A DNA stretch of 64,000 nt, taken from contig JAMWET010000746.1 in assembly GCA_024036415.1 (NCBI GenBank), forward strand, positions 33,501-97,500, given 5' to 3'. Every line of letters begins with the position of its first letter. Position 1 is the first letter of the stretch. The stretch is from Prochilodus magdalenae (taxonomy: Eukaryota; Chordata; Actinopteri; Characiformes; Prochilodontidae). Below, piece after piece: positions 12,965 to 24,800 of this stretch. The notes under the pieces are model-generated. The model was not told the origin of the DNA. It searched no databases and saw only the letters and a list, made by a program, of their open reading frames with translations. The position numbers and the translations under genes are program-made.

Positions 12965-13600
12965 TACACTCCTCATTAAAAGAATGGCTGCACCCAGAAG
13001 GAAGTGTGGGATTGCGGTGCTGTTGGGAAGGGAGATAAAGGTTACATGATGACAGACTGATATGATCAATATTTATTGAGCTGCACATACAGAAGTAGTG
13101 TCTCTCAGTATGGCACCAGGCCACCAATATTGCTAACAGAGGTTCCTATTGCTGTCCTGTGATAACCCATCCAATCCATAATGACACCAGGCCTTCTGGA
13201 TGTGTGACACGTGACAACAAACCGTCCATCTTGGTGCTGACCACGGTGCCTCCACACACGGATTCGTTGGTCGTCTTCACCAAGACTAAAGCGGGACTCG
13301 TCACTGAAGATGACCCGCTGCCATTCTGAGTCACTCCATGACAGTCTGGCACGACACCACTGCACAGTCTTTGGTGTCGGTGACGTGGTGTTAAGGACAG
13401 ACGTCGTAAACGTCTGTGTGCATGTAGTCCAGCCGTCTGCAGGCCCATAAGGCCTTTCCTTGCTTATGTTACATGCGGGGCCGAGTGTGAAACCTGAATC
13501 AATTGCATGTCTTACAAGGTCACAGCTACCCAGTAAGTTTCATTCCTGTAGGTTCTGGGTGCAGCTATTTGTGCAACAGTTTTTTTTGACAGTGAGTGTA
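12965..13600 (-). mobile_element. Tc1/mariner-like copy, family A, copy 2
   Basis: Bounded by TACACTCCTCATTAAAAG at the left and its imperfect inverse ending AGTGAGTGTA at the right. On the minus strand a partial transposase is readable: VIFSDESRFSLGEDDQRI, which includes the first aspartate of the DDE triad in the usual SDESRF context, and later a MDWMGYHRTAIGTS-like tail. The segment carrying the second Asp and Glu is missing, so it cannot encode an active enzyme. This is the best-preserved transposase fragment of family A in the window. Confidence 0.88.
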
Positions 13601-16600
13601 CATAATACAAGCAAATGGAAACCCTGTGGTGGTAACCCTGTGGACCACAACTTTTTGATCACAAGCTTTTAGCTCTGTCTTTATCAAACGTTAGTTTGCA
13701 GCTTCGTGCTTTTCTCATTCGGCATGTCATTTCAGAAGTATAAGTAATCTGTTTTCAGTACTGTGGCATCTGCATGATGAGGCCGCACCTTCAAGGAGAA
13801 CCATTCCACCAACATCACCAAGTCCAAGCACAGTCACTAGGGGCTAACATGTGGGCTAACCTCCTCTCGGTCTCTCCACAGCAGGGATATCAATGTCTAC
13901 CTTCAGTCTTTCAGGACCCTTGTCTTGGCGTGCTGTAGCAGAGAGTATTTTGTCCTATTCATAGTTAGCAGTTAGCTTGTGGCGTCAGTCCTTAGGCTAC
14001 TGGGGGCAGCAGAGCTCTCCTTCTTGGCCGCTCTCCACTTCTTCTGCCTTCCACAGTATCGTAGACGCTGGTGAGGGTGCTGCTTTTAAGACACCGGCAC
14101 CTGCTGAAACCACTGAAGGGCAGTACAACCCCTCTACTCCCTTTACACCCCAACTGGAGTAACGGTACTAAAGTATGTACCTTCAGATGTACTGAAGTAT
14201 GGAGAGTAACAGGAGCATGGTTTATTACGGCTCTATGGCTCCTATTATCATTTCTGGAACAGGACTCTTCATCAGCTCAGTGTAGGTGAAGAGACTCTAG
14301 TGTCTCTCAGTCCTCCAGTCTTTAATAGAAGCTCATTCATTAGTCTGACACTGACGTCTATTACAATGATCATAAGCACAGAACACACGGAGACAGGTTC
14401 CATTAGCTAGAACAGGTTCCATTAGCTAGAACTATAAAATAACTTTTTGCAAACAAGCAAGTTACAGATTAAGATGTATTTGCAGCTTAGTTACAAGTTA
14501 AAGCTTAATAAAACTGGCTTTAAACAGGATCACTAATGAGTTTTCTGTTACTGTACTGCATCTGTAGGTCTCAGTTCATAAACATAAACTAGCCAAAGCA
14601 GATTTATTATATTTATTATGTCTGCATAAATTCCAAAAAAAGACGCTCGCCAGTCACAAGTGCATGTGTACATATTTCCACATTGTGGTCTATTTACCCA
14701 CAACCTCAGGAACAATCTGTTTTATCTGTTTACGAACCCCATCCTGCTTTACTTGCCTTCCAACAGGTGGTCCTTGATGCAGTCCAGGCCTGCAATGGAC
14801 ATTTCCATAGATACTAAGAGTACACAAACTGTGGATCTTGGGTGTAATCTTGTTACGTTTTCATACACACACGAGCCGAAAGGAACTGCAAATTTTTCGT
14901 ACTGTAGTGGAGTTAACAGTAAGAGTTTGAAATACCGTGGAGTCAAAGTACAAAGTCATCCAGAATGAAAATACTTCAGTAAAGTACCGATACACGGAAA
15001 AACTACTCAAGTACAGAAACTAATTACATTTACCTCCTTACTGTCCACCACTGTCTGAGTCCGCGGAAGTGCCGCTCCTCTCCAGTCCACTGGAAGGCAT
15101 CATCCCACTTCTGACACCAGTGTAACGTCAGTGTAGGCCAGGCTAAGGAAAGAGAAAGCAGCAGGGAAGAAAATAACCAAAATGTCTGGCACTAACACTG
15201 CACTACCACCCCACAGCCTGGTACAGAATAGCACAAGTAGCATGTACATACACTGTGGGCTCAACTCTCCTACCCCAAATGCGGACCCTGACAAGAGCCT
15301 ATTTATGCAGCTGCTTTGCATGGCCATGCCATGTCTGGCTTGCTCATAGTATCGTTAGCTGTCTACCTTCCTTCTGCATGTCCCAGCTAGTGACAGAAAG
15401 TGACTATATCCCAAACATCCTAAGGCATTAGGGCATCCTAATGCACAGGTAGTGTTGTTGCTCCTACCTTCAACACACATCACCAAAGGAAGGCGGGGTT
15501 TCTAGCCTGTAAAACAGAAACAGTTGCTCCACAGATCACTGTAGTCCCGCTGTAGGATGCATGTTAGCATATTCATGACAGATGTAACAATGAGACCAGT
15601 TTTCAGTTTGGATGGCGTGTCTCTTTAGGTGCAGTATGTGTCATTTGCTGGTCATTGACTGCTTTAGAAGCACTACTGAAAATGAGTAAGCTGGTCAAAT
15701 GTAATGTACAGTATTACGTATGGCGATGCGTAACCCAGATGGGTGCTTTATATTTATGGGTAATTGAAATACTGCAGCAGTTCATTAACAGAAACCCAGA
15801 AAGGACTTTAGACGTATTCAAGAAGAAGAAGTACAAAAGCATCGTATTCAAATAAATAATTCTCCCTAATGATCAACACCATCACTGCAAAGAGAAGGAA
15901 CATGCTAACGAGAGGACTCCCACTGGACTCCACACAGAACAGTCTTTTCACTCTTCATGTAATTAAGATCAGCTATATCAGCTTGTTCTACATCTTAAAA
16001 GTGGATCATCGTGTTATTATAAAGTAGAACTCTTCTATTAAAGTTCTAATATAATCAGGGGCAGCAATTAAATCTCAATGAGATGCAATTCCAGTGACGA
16101 ACAGTAGGTGGAGGTATAACCTAAACAAAGGGAGAATAATGCACTCAGGCAGGAACATTGGTTTCCACCGCAGTGAGGAGCATCTTCCCAAAAGGCCAAA
16201 ATCTTGGAGATGCTGTTCTGTTCTGTGCAGTTTGAGATTAAATACGGAGAATAACATCCTCCATCGTCATTTTAGGCCTCCACACCTTCATTCTTAGTTG
16301 CATGGGTCAGTCTCAGAAGATGAGTTCCTGCCACTCTTTGGAAGGCCCTGTCTTAGGTTACTAGGGGACAGAGTGATATGGCCTTCCTTTGGAATTAGGC
16401 CACTTATTAACGACAAGTAAAAATACTATGAGCTTCATTTCCATCGTAAGTACAAACAAGTCTCAGTATTAGGTCCAAAAGCTCCTCTGGTACTGAGCTC
16501 CAGGGGCAATTCTGAAATTTTGAGGTGACCCTAAATTCTTTTATTACTTTGTATCACAGACCGAAAAACAACAAGCATCTCCAAAAAGAGAGGGTGGAAA

Positions 16601-16809
16601 TATTTTACTGCATGGATTTCTATTGGTCCAATTTTCTTGAATTTCACACACAGTGTAAAGTCCCGCCACAATATGCTAAGGTACAATAGCCTTATTAACT
16701 GCACACAGGTAAAATACAACCTTGAACTAAAACATCAAAATAAGTTAAATAAATAAACAGTAAATAAAATTAGATAAATAAAATAAAATGACTTACAACG
16801 TGTGTTTAT
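13601..16809. other. Non-coding stretch
   Basis: Contains a small direct duplication of ACAGGTTCCATTAGCTAGAA at about 14,392-14,430. Open frames up to about 100 codons (for example 14,660-14,968) lack family resemblance and splice support. No complete element recognised. Confidence 0.45.
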
Positions 16810-17443
16810 AACGCTGTACCTGACGGACCTAACAGCCACAACAGAGGAAATACAGCGAGCAATGATTCCCTCCATGAGTCATCCTGTTAGTACAGCACCA
16901 TTGGCAGACAGTTGCACGACACAGGACTGTATACACACAGGCTGCTACAAACGACTTCCCCTAACACCACGCAGCCATGGTGTCCTGCCAGACTGTCATG
17001 AAGTGGCAGCAGGTCATCTTCAGTGGCGAGTCACGCTTTTGTCTTGGTGGAGACACCAACAAATCCATATGTGGAGGCACCGTGGTCAGCGCCAAGATGA
17101 ACGTCTTGTTGTCACACATCCAGAAGGCCTGGTGTCACTCCACGTCCACCCCTACCGCACCATCTGCAGGAATTGAGTGAGGATATTTAAGATGCATGGG
17201 ATGGATTATCACAGGACACCATTAGGAGGCTCTACTGCTCCATGCTGAGACGTCTGGCATGTTGGGTTAGCCTGATGCCACACTGAGAGACAGACTTCTG
17301 TATGTGTACCTGAATAAATACTGATCATATCAGTCTAAATGTATCATCAGTTATTGATCCTGGTCACCTTTATCTTCCTTCCCAACACCACTGCAGTCCC
17401 ACACCTTCTTCTGGGTGCAGCTGTTGTTTTGATGATGAGTGTA
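16810..17443 (+). mobile_element. Tc1/mariner-like copy, family A, copy 3
   Basis: The 5' terminal repeat is lost; similarity begins at GCTGTACCTGACGGACC. The 3' end is intact (TTCTTCTGGGTGCAGCTG ... GATGAGTGTA). The interior shows CAGCACCATTGGCAGACAG and a transposase remnant VIFSGESRFCLGGDTN, in which the catalytic Asp of SDES is replaced by Gly. It is truncated and inactive. Confidence 0.85.
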
Positions 17444-18145
17444 ATTTCTTCTTGTTTTTTTTGTTTTTGCTATGTATTTATTGATGAAATCATAATATAT
17501 TTTAAAAACTAAACTCCTCGTGTATACAGGACCCTGTACCACTGCTTATTCCATCTTTAGCAAAGCAGGAACTGAAGCTGGGTAGGTGCTCCTCTCTTCT
17601 TTTGGTTAGACATAGATTGCTAAAGCTCCAAAGTAAGAAGTGTGTAAACAGTAAAGCCATCTAAGAGGTTAACCAACAAAACAGAACACACACCTCAAAA
17701 CAGGAACTAAAGGTCAAGTCCAAGATTCAGTTCTTAGAAACACACTTGAGTCACCTATGTGACTCAACAGTTTTAAAAAATCTACAGGAAAACAGAAATC
17801 CATCAAAACTGCACTGAACTACTTCTACATGCTTTATACTGAGGTCATAGCAGAACCAGCTAATGCTCCTCTTTCAACAGAACATGAGTGTGCAGAACCA
17901 TTTTAAACTCTAAAGGACCCGAATTAACTAAAACTATCGACAGCATGTTTAGGAATTACGGTTTGGAAGGTATCCCGAAGAAGTCTATGTCTAATGTTGC
18001 AGAGATATCAACTAAAGCTAGCATGCTAACTAGCTAGCCCCAGCCTGCCTTGTCTTGTAATAACACTTTGTACCTCAGGAGGTGATATCAAGTCAGTTAG
18101 AGTTTTTATCTAACCAAACAAGAAGGGCACTCTGGTAAATATTAC
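17444..18145. other. Non-coding
   Basis: Contains at about 17,990-18,055 the dispersed motif with TAGCATGCTAACTAGC, also present near 22,260-22,310 and inverted near 43,845-43,885. No gene seen. Confidence 0.4.
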
Positions 18146-18190
18146 ATTATATATATATATAGAGTATATATATATATATATATATGTATA
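18146..18190. repeat. (TA)n microsatellite
   Basis: About 45 bp of TA dinucleotides with one AGAG interruption. Confidence 0.9.
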
Positions 18191-18359
18191 TAAGTATATA
18201 GAGTAATAGAGTAAAACGAGTAATAGGTCTACACATGTCAACATCAGTATCTGCCTACATTCCTAACTGCAAAACTACACATGCAACATTACGGGAGCTA
18301 TAAACTGATCTGGAGAATAAATCAGTCTAAGTTTCGAGCTTCAATAGACTTTGAAATAG

Positions 18360-18740
18360 TCAGTAGGATGGACAGCCGTAAAGCAAAGGAGCAAATGAAC
18401 GAGAGTGGGTTTACACCAACTACAGCTTCTGCTGAATCTGCTTTCAGTCCAACATGAGAGGATGAAGCAGCAGCACTGCTCCAACGACGTATTCTAACCT
18501 CACATCAGTCACGTTGACGGTTCTTCTCCCGGTTAGATCATTTCAGGACATGGAGCCAATGAAAGGAGGAGTAAACGCAACAATGGCTAAAGCTCGCACT
18601 TGGCAAGTGGCCGTTATCTCCAGTGCTGTAAACAGCAAGAAACCATGTTCGGCAGCAGACAACAGAAGTAACACGAGCAGCAGCAAAACAGGAGCTAACA
18701 CTGGAGCTGCTTTCCACCACCTGAGATGCTCTCGGTGAGT
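18360..18740 (+). repeat. Dispersed repeat, also at about 23,200-23,400
   Basis: Shares an ordered series of blocks with 23,200-23,400: TATTCTAACCT, then CCGGTTAGATCATTTCAGGACA (there CCAGTTAGGTCATTTTGGGACA with substitutions), then CAGCAAGAAACC (there CAAGCAAGAAACC), then TTCAGCAGC-like sequence. The two copies lie on either side of the RING gene's first exon. A 74-codon open frame covers this copy, but the homology to a non-coding copy argues against a gene. Confidence 0.55.
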
Positions 18741-18825
18741 AAAGGAATGAAGTTTGTTCTAGCCTTGTAAGTAAACAGCTGTTAATGCGAACATGGTGCT
18801 TTCCCTTGTTTCATATGATAGGGCT

Positions 18826-18965
18826 GGACACCTAGGGTTGTCACCCGTCCCGTCAAATACGGAATGGTCCTTTATTTGGCAATTTACATGTTGAGTCCCA
18901 TAATAATCCACGACGCGATTTGTTCCGTATTTCTGTAAATGTCCAATACACACGTCTGTCACACA
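18826..18965 (+). repeat. Dispersed CCGTCCCGT-type repeat, copy 1
   Basis: Contains GTCACCCGTCCCGTCAAATACGG and TTTGTTCCGTATTTCTGTAAATG-like blocks. A longer copy in opposite orientation lies at 23,640-23,945. Probably a non-autonomous interspersed element; class unassigned. Confidence 0.55.
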
Positions 18966-19229
18966 CACACATGGACCCCACCGAAACCCACCCCCAGCCC
19001 TGTCCTTTCATTTCTGAAAGGTGGTTACCCTACAGACACCACAACTTTCTGATGGTACGTTGCCCTCTATTTCCATTGACTATATCTTCAATAGATGGCA
19101 TCATCTTAGAAACTGCTCCTATTGACGAACCTCCCACTCACAATTCAGTCCATACTGTTCATCCTGAACTGGTATTCCAGACGATATAGGTATGAAGGAG
19201 CCTGTTGTAAACCCAGATGACACATATAT

Positions 19230-19960
19230 TTATTTTAGCGTACGCCTGGAAGTATTTTTCTGTCACATGTCAGTTGGTGAAATAGAGTGCTTTCATTGTG
19301 AAATTGAAATGTCGAGAAGCAACAACAGCTCAGCCGCGAAGCAGCAGAACAGAGCAGGGCTGAAGGGTGTAAACGCCACATATCCTCTATTGCATCACTC
19401 AGTAGATTACAAACTTCCTCACAAAGACCAGAACAAGAACTGTGCATCAGAGCTTCACGAAATGTGCTTCCATGGCTGAATGCCTGCACCCAAGCCAAAG
19501 ATCACTGTGTGCAGTGCCTAGTCTAGACTGGAGTCATGTACAGCATGCCCCCACTGGACCCAGGAGCAGTGAAACTGTGTTCTCCTGAGTGATGAAACTC
19601 ACTTCACTGTCCTGCAGTCAGATGGAGGAGTCCGAGTTTGGGGGATGCCAGGGGAACCCAACCTGCCAAAATGCCAACAGTACAGTTCGGTGTGTGGAGC
19701 TGTTTTTCAGGGATTGGACTGCTAGCTCCAGTGAAGGGTGGTGTTATTGTTACAGCATACAAAGACCTTTAGACAATTATGGGCTTCCTTTGGGTCAGTA
19801 GTATCGGAAAGGCCCTTTCCTGTTCCAGCAGGACTGAGTCCCTGTGCCAGCTCCCTAGAGACATGGTTTGACAAGTCTGGTGTGGAGGAACTGCACTGAG
19901 GCCTGTGAGGTTTTAAACTTTCAGTTTTACAACAGGAGCACCCAGCATGCATCACGTTAC
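19230..19960 (+). mobile_element. Degenerate Tc1-like transposon relic
   Basis: The order of blocks follows a Tc1 transposase gene: AGCAACAACAGCTCAGCC (N-terminal region), AGAGCTTCACGAAATGTG, GCTTCCATGGCTGAATGCC, GTGATGAAACTCACTTCACT (around the first catalytic Asp), TCCGAGTTTGGGGGATGCC, CTGTTTTTCAGGGATTGG, TCCAGTGAAGG, then AAGGCCCTTTCCTGTTCCAG and ATGGTTTGACAAGTCTGGTG. Several frameshifts and stops mean no intact transposase. The 3' third with the final DDE Glu is replaced by other sequence and a CA-rich tract. A relative lies at 59,640-60,250. Confidence 0.8.
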
Positions 19961-19982
19961 TACCCTAGCACCCTCCAGCCCA

Positions 19983-19996
19983 ACACACACACACAG

Positions 19997-20030
<34 letters not shown>

Positions 20031-20125
20031 AGACACACACACAGACAGACACAGACACACACACAGACAGACACAGACACACACACACACAGACACAGAC
20101 ACACACACAGACAGACACACACACA

Positions 20126-20175
<50 letters not shown>

Positions 20176-20380
20176 GACACACACACACACACACACAGAC
20201 ACAGACACACACACACACACACAGACAGACACACAGACACACACACACAGACACAGACAGACACACAGACACACACACAGACAGACAGACACACACACAG
20301 ACACACACACACACACACACACAGACAGACAGACACACACTCAGACACACAGACAGACACACACACACAGACACACAGAA
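19983..20380. repeat. Long CA / CAGA tract
   Basis: About 400 bp of CA dinucleotides interspersed with CAGA tetramers on the plus strand. It creates long spurious open frames in several frames on both strands (Thr/His-rich on plus, Cys/Val-rich on minus). Alternating purine-pyrimidine sequence of this length is capable of Z-DNA. Confidence 0.97.
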
Positions 20381-20690
20381 GGACTATTATTCCTGTATAA
20401 TGATGAGTGGATGGAGTGCTAACACAGACAGGCAGTTCAGGGGTTAAGATGAACACACCGGCATGTGTTTCTTCTACTGCTTCTGTTTCTCAGCTCTTGC
20501 ACCACCAGCTGCCCATGAAACAGCGCGAGGACGAAACTGCAGTCGTATCGTTTGTGAAATCGGGGCTCGTGCTGCTGTCAGACAGGTTTCAGAAAACGTG
20601 CTAAGTCACCAAGACTGTTCTAGAAGTCTCCATCGTGATGGTGCGCTGAAACGTTAAGCTGAACTAGGCTACTTACTTATTTGGAATTTT
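20381..20690. other. Non-coding spacer
   Basis: Lies between the CA tract and the 99 bp tandem array. No gene or repeat recognised. Confidence 0.4.
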
Positions 20691-20691
20691 T

Positions 20692-20746
20692 CGTTCCACC
20701 TTAAATGGCGCCAGATTGTACCTGCTTCACTATTTAAGGTGGAACG
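20692..20746. other. Perfect 15 bp inverted repeat at the left edge of the tandem array
   Basis: CGTTCCACCTTAAAT at 20,692-20,706 is the exact reverse complement of ATTTAAGGTGGAACG at 20,732-20,746, with a 25 nt loop. The right arm is the same motif that recurs in each 99 bp unit, so the hairpin comes from one inverted copy of the motif at the array edge. Confidence 0.8.
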
Positions 20747-21590
20747 GAGAATTTGATGCACCATCTAGCTAGGTTTCGGGAGAAGGGGCGGGGGATGGCT
20801 CAGGTACGCGCCAGAATGTAAATACGGCCCCATTCTAGGTAGAAGAAGCTTGATTTCAGGAGGAGGGTGGGGAATTGGCTCAGGTACACCCCATAATGTG
20901 TCTTTCGCACCATTTAAGGTGGAATGGTGAATTCGAATGAAGGAAAGCTCGATTTCAGGAGGAGGGGATAGAAATTGGCCCGCGTCGCGCCAGAATGTAA
21001 CTGCTACACCATTTAAGGTGGAACGGGGAATTCGAAATAGGAGAAGCATAATTTTAAGATGGGTGAAAGTGCGACTGTGTTAGGTACGTGCCATACTATA
21101 TAGGCCAGGCTATTTAAGGTGGAACAGAGTATTTGAAATAGAGAAGCTTGATTTCATGACGAGTAAAAGGGTGAATGCTTTAAGTACATGCCATAATGTA
21201 TAGGCCACACTATTTAAGGTGGAACGGATAAGTCGATGTAAGAGAAGCTTGGTTTCAAAAGAAGAGGTTGGGGGACTGGCTCAGGTACGCGCCACAATGT
21301 AACTGCAGCACCATTTAAGGTGGAACAGAGAATTAGAATGAAGAACTGCTCGAATTCGGGAGGGGGAATGGGAAATTGGCTCATGTCGTGCCCGAATGTA
21401 ACAGCAGCCGATTTAAGGTGGACAGGAATATTCGAACCAGGATATGCTTGACTGCAGGATGAGGGGTTGGGGATTGGCTCAGGTACGCGCCATAATTTAA
21501 CTGCTGCACCATTTAAGGTGGACGGGAGCACTCGACGGGCGAGAGGCTTGATTTCAGGAAGGTTGGGGGCGGGTTGGTTCACGTCTGCCT
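20732..21590 (+). repeat. Roughly 99 bp tandem repeat upstream of the RING gene
   Basis: The core ATTTAAGGTGGA recurs at about 20,732, 20,914, 21,011, 21,110, 21,211, 21,313, 21,411 and 21,509, spacing 97-102 bp, with a degenerate copy near 20,830 filling the gap. Between cores each unit carries GAATTCGA, AGAAGCTTGATTTCAGGAG, a G-rich run, GGCTCAGGTACGCGCC and AATGTAACTGC-like blocks. About nine units. The last one ends about 200 bp before the ATG of the gene at 21,775, so the array forms its upstream flank and possibly part of its 5' UTR. Confidence 0.9.
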
Positions 21591-21774
21591 CCCACCTTGA
21601 AACGACACACCGTTCGTGCGCTGATTTCAGATGACCCACTCGCAGCAGCGCACTTAGACCGGTTGGCTTCGGGAGCCTGAGAGAGGGTCCACCATGCTCG
21701 GATGCCATCGCGCGTTGAGGCAGCATGAAGGAGGATGCGACTGCGCGGGGGCTTTGCCATGAGAGGCAAACGGC

Positions 21775-21848
21775 ATGGACATGTTTTGGAGAATTATTGC
21801 AGCGCTGAGCTTCGGCTGTTGTAAAACCACTCCGTCGTCATCTCAGAG
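21775..21848 (+). CDS. RING gene, coding exon 1
   Basis: 74 nt: 24 codons plus AG. The donor is TCTCAGAG/GTGAGT, a near-consensus junction. The leftover AG is completed by the first A of the exon at 27,955 to give Arg25. The local sequence is GC-richer than the flanks, as expected near a promoter. Confidence 0.75.
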
Positions 21849-24800
21849 GTGAGTAACCAGACCTCACCTTCATCATACCAACTCATCTGGAAACCGGGCT
21901 TCTTCACAGCCTCGTCTCCATTTCCCCCAGTTTCCTATAACTGAAGAACATTGTTCCGTAGCTGGATAGGGTAGCTGGATAAACATAGTATGATCGCTTT
22001 AAATGCATAATAAACCCATTAATTCTGCATAATATTCCAAATATACTCGTTTCTCTCGTTTAAATGACTTAGAAACGCTCTCAGGCGCAAGAGTGACTCA
22101 TGTTATATGTTGCGCATCATTTCTGTTATGTTATGCGCACGGTTCGTTCTTCCTGGCCGACAGAGGCGCTGTTGAGCGAAATGCCGTGTGCGCATGCGTA
22201 AGGCTAAGTTTAGCAAGATTGAACTTCACCAGATTGTATAGAAATAACCGTCAAAATGTGTTGCCGAGATGTCTACTGAAGTTAGCATGCTAATCAGCTA
22301 ACCCCAGCCAGAGACGTTATCTGATTGATAAATATATAGCCAAGACGTGAATAGTCATTTCCGGCCCCAATATGTCCACAAAACCAGTGACAACCACAGT
22401 CGCCTTTTTATTATTATTTAATATTTTTTATTATACCATTTTGGGCTAAAAGGGCCTAAATTCTTTCCACTCCAATCTGCTTATTAACACATCCAGGTCT
22501 AAACTTGTACTGAGCTGTCTGAGGCTCTGTCTTTTTGTCGCAGTGCTGTGTTTCTTGTGTACTGAGTCCAAAAACTACTCAATTTTCCTTCTACCCATTT
22601 CCTTGTGATAAGGGAGACAATAAAATGGGTTACAGTTCTTAACAAAAAATTAGGATTATGGACACCAGGCTCTAATGCTAGTTAACTTGCTAATCTAGCT
22701 AACTTTCACGCCCAAAGGCAAACAGCAAACTCACTCATTGCGGAGCTCCTTGCTATAAACTATTCGTTTTCATGGGTGTTTCTTGCTATGAAAACACACA
22801 TCTTCATGTTCCAGTTGTTCGTGAGCTGCCCAGCTTAACAACAAAGATAACTAACTTAACTTTAGCCTTAGCTAGCTACCTCTATCCTAGCTAGCTAGCC
22901 TTAGCTTTGCCTTAGTTAGATAGCTAGCTAGGTACCTTTGTCAGGCCTCGTTTTGCCGCCATCATGAGAAATGAAACATGAAGATGTAGATTCAAAGCTA
23001 AAAACCTACAGTCTATATCAAGGGTGTCTGCAGAGGGTCAGTCGGATGTTTGCCAGTGGCTGCTAACGTTAGCTAGCTAGCTAACATCGGAACCCACCAG
23101 CATCAGTCATTTGTTTTAGTTATATAAGAATTGTAACGCACCATATCAACTGCAGTTATAGCATAAAATATGTTTTTTAAACTTTACCCTGACTCTGTTT
23201 AGAGTGTTTGATATGGAGTCACTGTAGCACTGAAACAAACCAGTCCAAGACGAGAAGATGGGAAGTAGCACTGCCCTGGTATTCTAACCTTCTGTCCATC
23301 GTGTTGAAGGTCATGCTCCCAGTTAGGTCATTTTGGGACAGTGGTACGTGATTGCTGTCACCCGCTCCAAGCAAGAAACCCTGTTCAGCAGCGAAAAAGT
23401 TGTATAAATATTAATATAGCAGGGCTGTGACAAACAGTTATTTTGATGGTCAAATAATCGATCAATCTTATCATTCAACCACATTATGAAAATTTACTGA
23501 ACTCACCTGTGGCCAGGTAAGGTCAGTTATATAAACTGTACTGCCGACAACTGTCTTTTTCCCCAGACTTCAGTGGGAAAAACTCCCACACATTAGAGGA
23601 GTTTGTTCTTGAGACTGTCATTGCGATTTTGTTAACTCTCCAGTAAGTAGGGTTGCCAGTATTCGATCTGATATTGGTGGGGGGCTGGGGAGTGTTGTTT
23701 GGGGGAGAGTGTGATCAATCATGTGTGTTTGTCGGACACTTACAGTAATACGGAACAAAGCGCGTCCCGTATTTGAGTCCGTTGTGGGGGAGGGGAGATT
23801 GTGATCATTCATGTGTGTATGACTTGTATTTCGAACATTTACGGAAATACGGAACAAATTGCGTCCCGTATTGAAAACAGGACGCAACATTTACTTGCCA
23901 AATAAGGGAGGATTCCATATTTTACGGGACGGATGGCAAGCCTAGCAGTAAGTGGTAGCATCAAAACATTTCTAGCCAGCACGAGTAACACATGACTATT
24001 TACTCACCAGATTAGCTGCCAACTAATTTGGTCATCGATTTTAGTCGACCAAGTTGATTAATAACTGGACCCCCTATCCTGTCATGGCAGTTCTGCACTG
24101 GGTGGAAACTGAATGGCATTTCGGATACTATTGGAACCTGTGGTAACCAATATGTTCCAAAGCCAACACATGCCACTGTGTGTGCAACTTCCCTCCAATT
24201 GTCACTGCTTCCTGTGTATTATGAGGTCATGAACAGGTCCTGTTCCTTTGCCTGTTTGTTTGGTTCGCTTAGACCCAGAGTTCCTAAATGAGCATGCTAT
24301 CAACTATAGAACGTCAGAAGTATTATCCAAGTAGCCATAGTGTTGGTCCGCTCAGAGTGGCCCCTTTTCCGACTGGGGGCTATTATTGTTATTATTATAA
24401 CAAGGGTACTTGACTACTGCCACTCTAGCACTCTGAAAATATGACCACGACACATTGGCTAGCAGTAGCTACAATATCAGAACTTCAGAACATGTTTATA
24501 TGATATTAACTTTGGTGTTATATTAAACATCCAGCAGCTTGACTGACAGTTTTCTGTCCACCACAATGAACAAACGCTCAGACAGACTGATGAACGATTG
24601 ACCTAAGCACCGGATGACGCAGCATGCCAATGAAAAAATGAACAGACCTGCAAACAGACAAAGCAACACTTGAATGTAGCAACAGACAAACAAACAATGT
24701 ACGTGTAAAGATAAATGTATGACGGTGGTCTAGCTTGCTAGCTGTGGCTTATCCTGTGTTACCCTTAGTTTCTCTGTTTTGTGTGGGAGAGAGACGTCAG

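Noticed and set aside
18514..18738. 74-codon plus frame possibly a small protein
   Set aside because: The sequence recurs as a non-coding dispersed repeat at 23,200-23,400.
19868..20456. Five long open frames (Thr/His-rich and Cys/Val-rich)
   Set aside because: Produced by the CA/CAGA tract on both strands.
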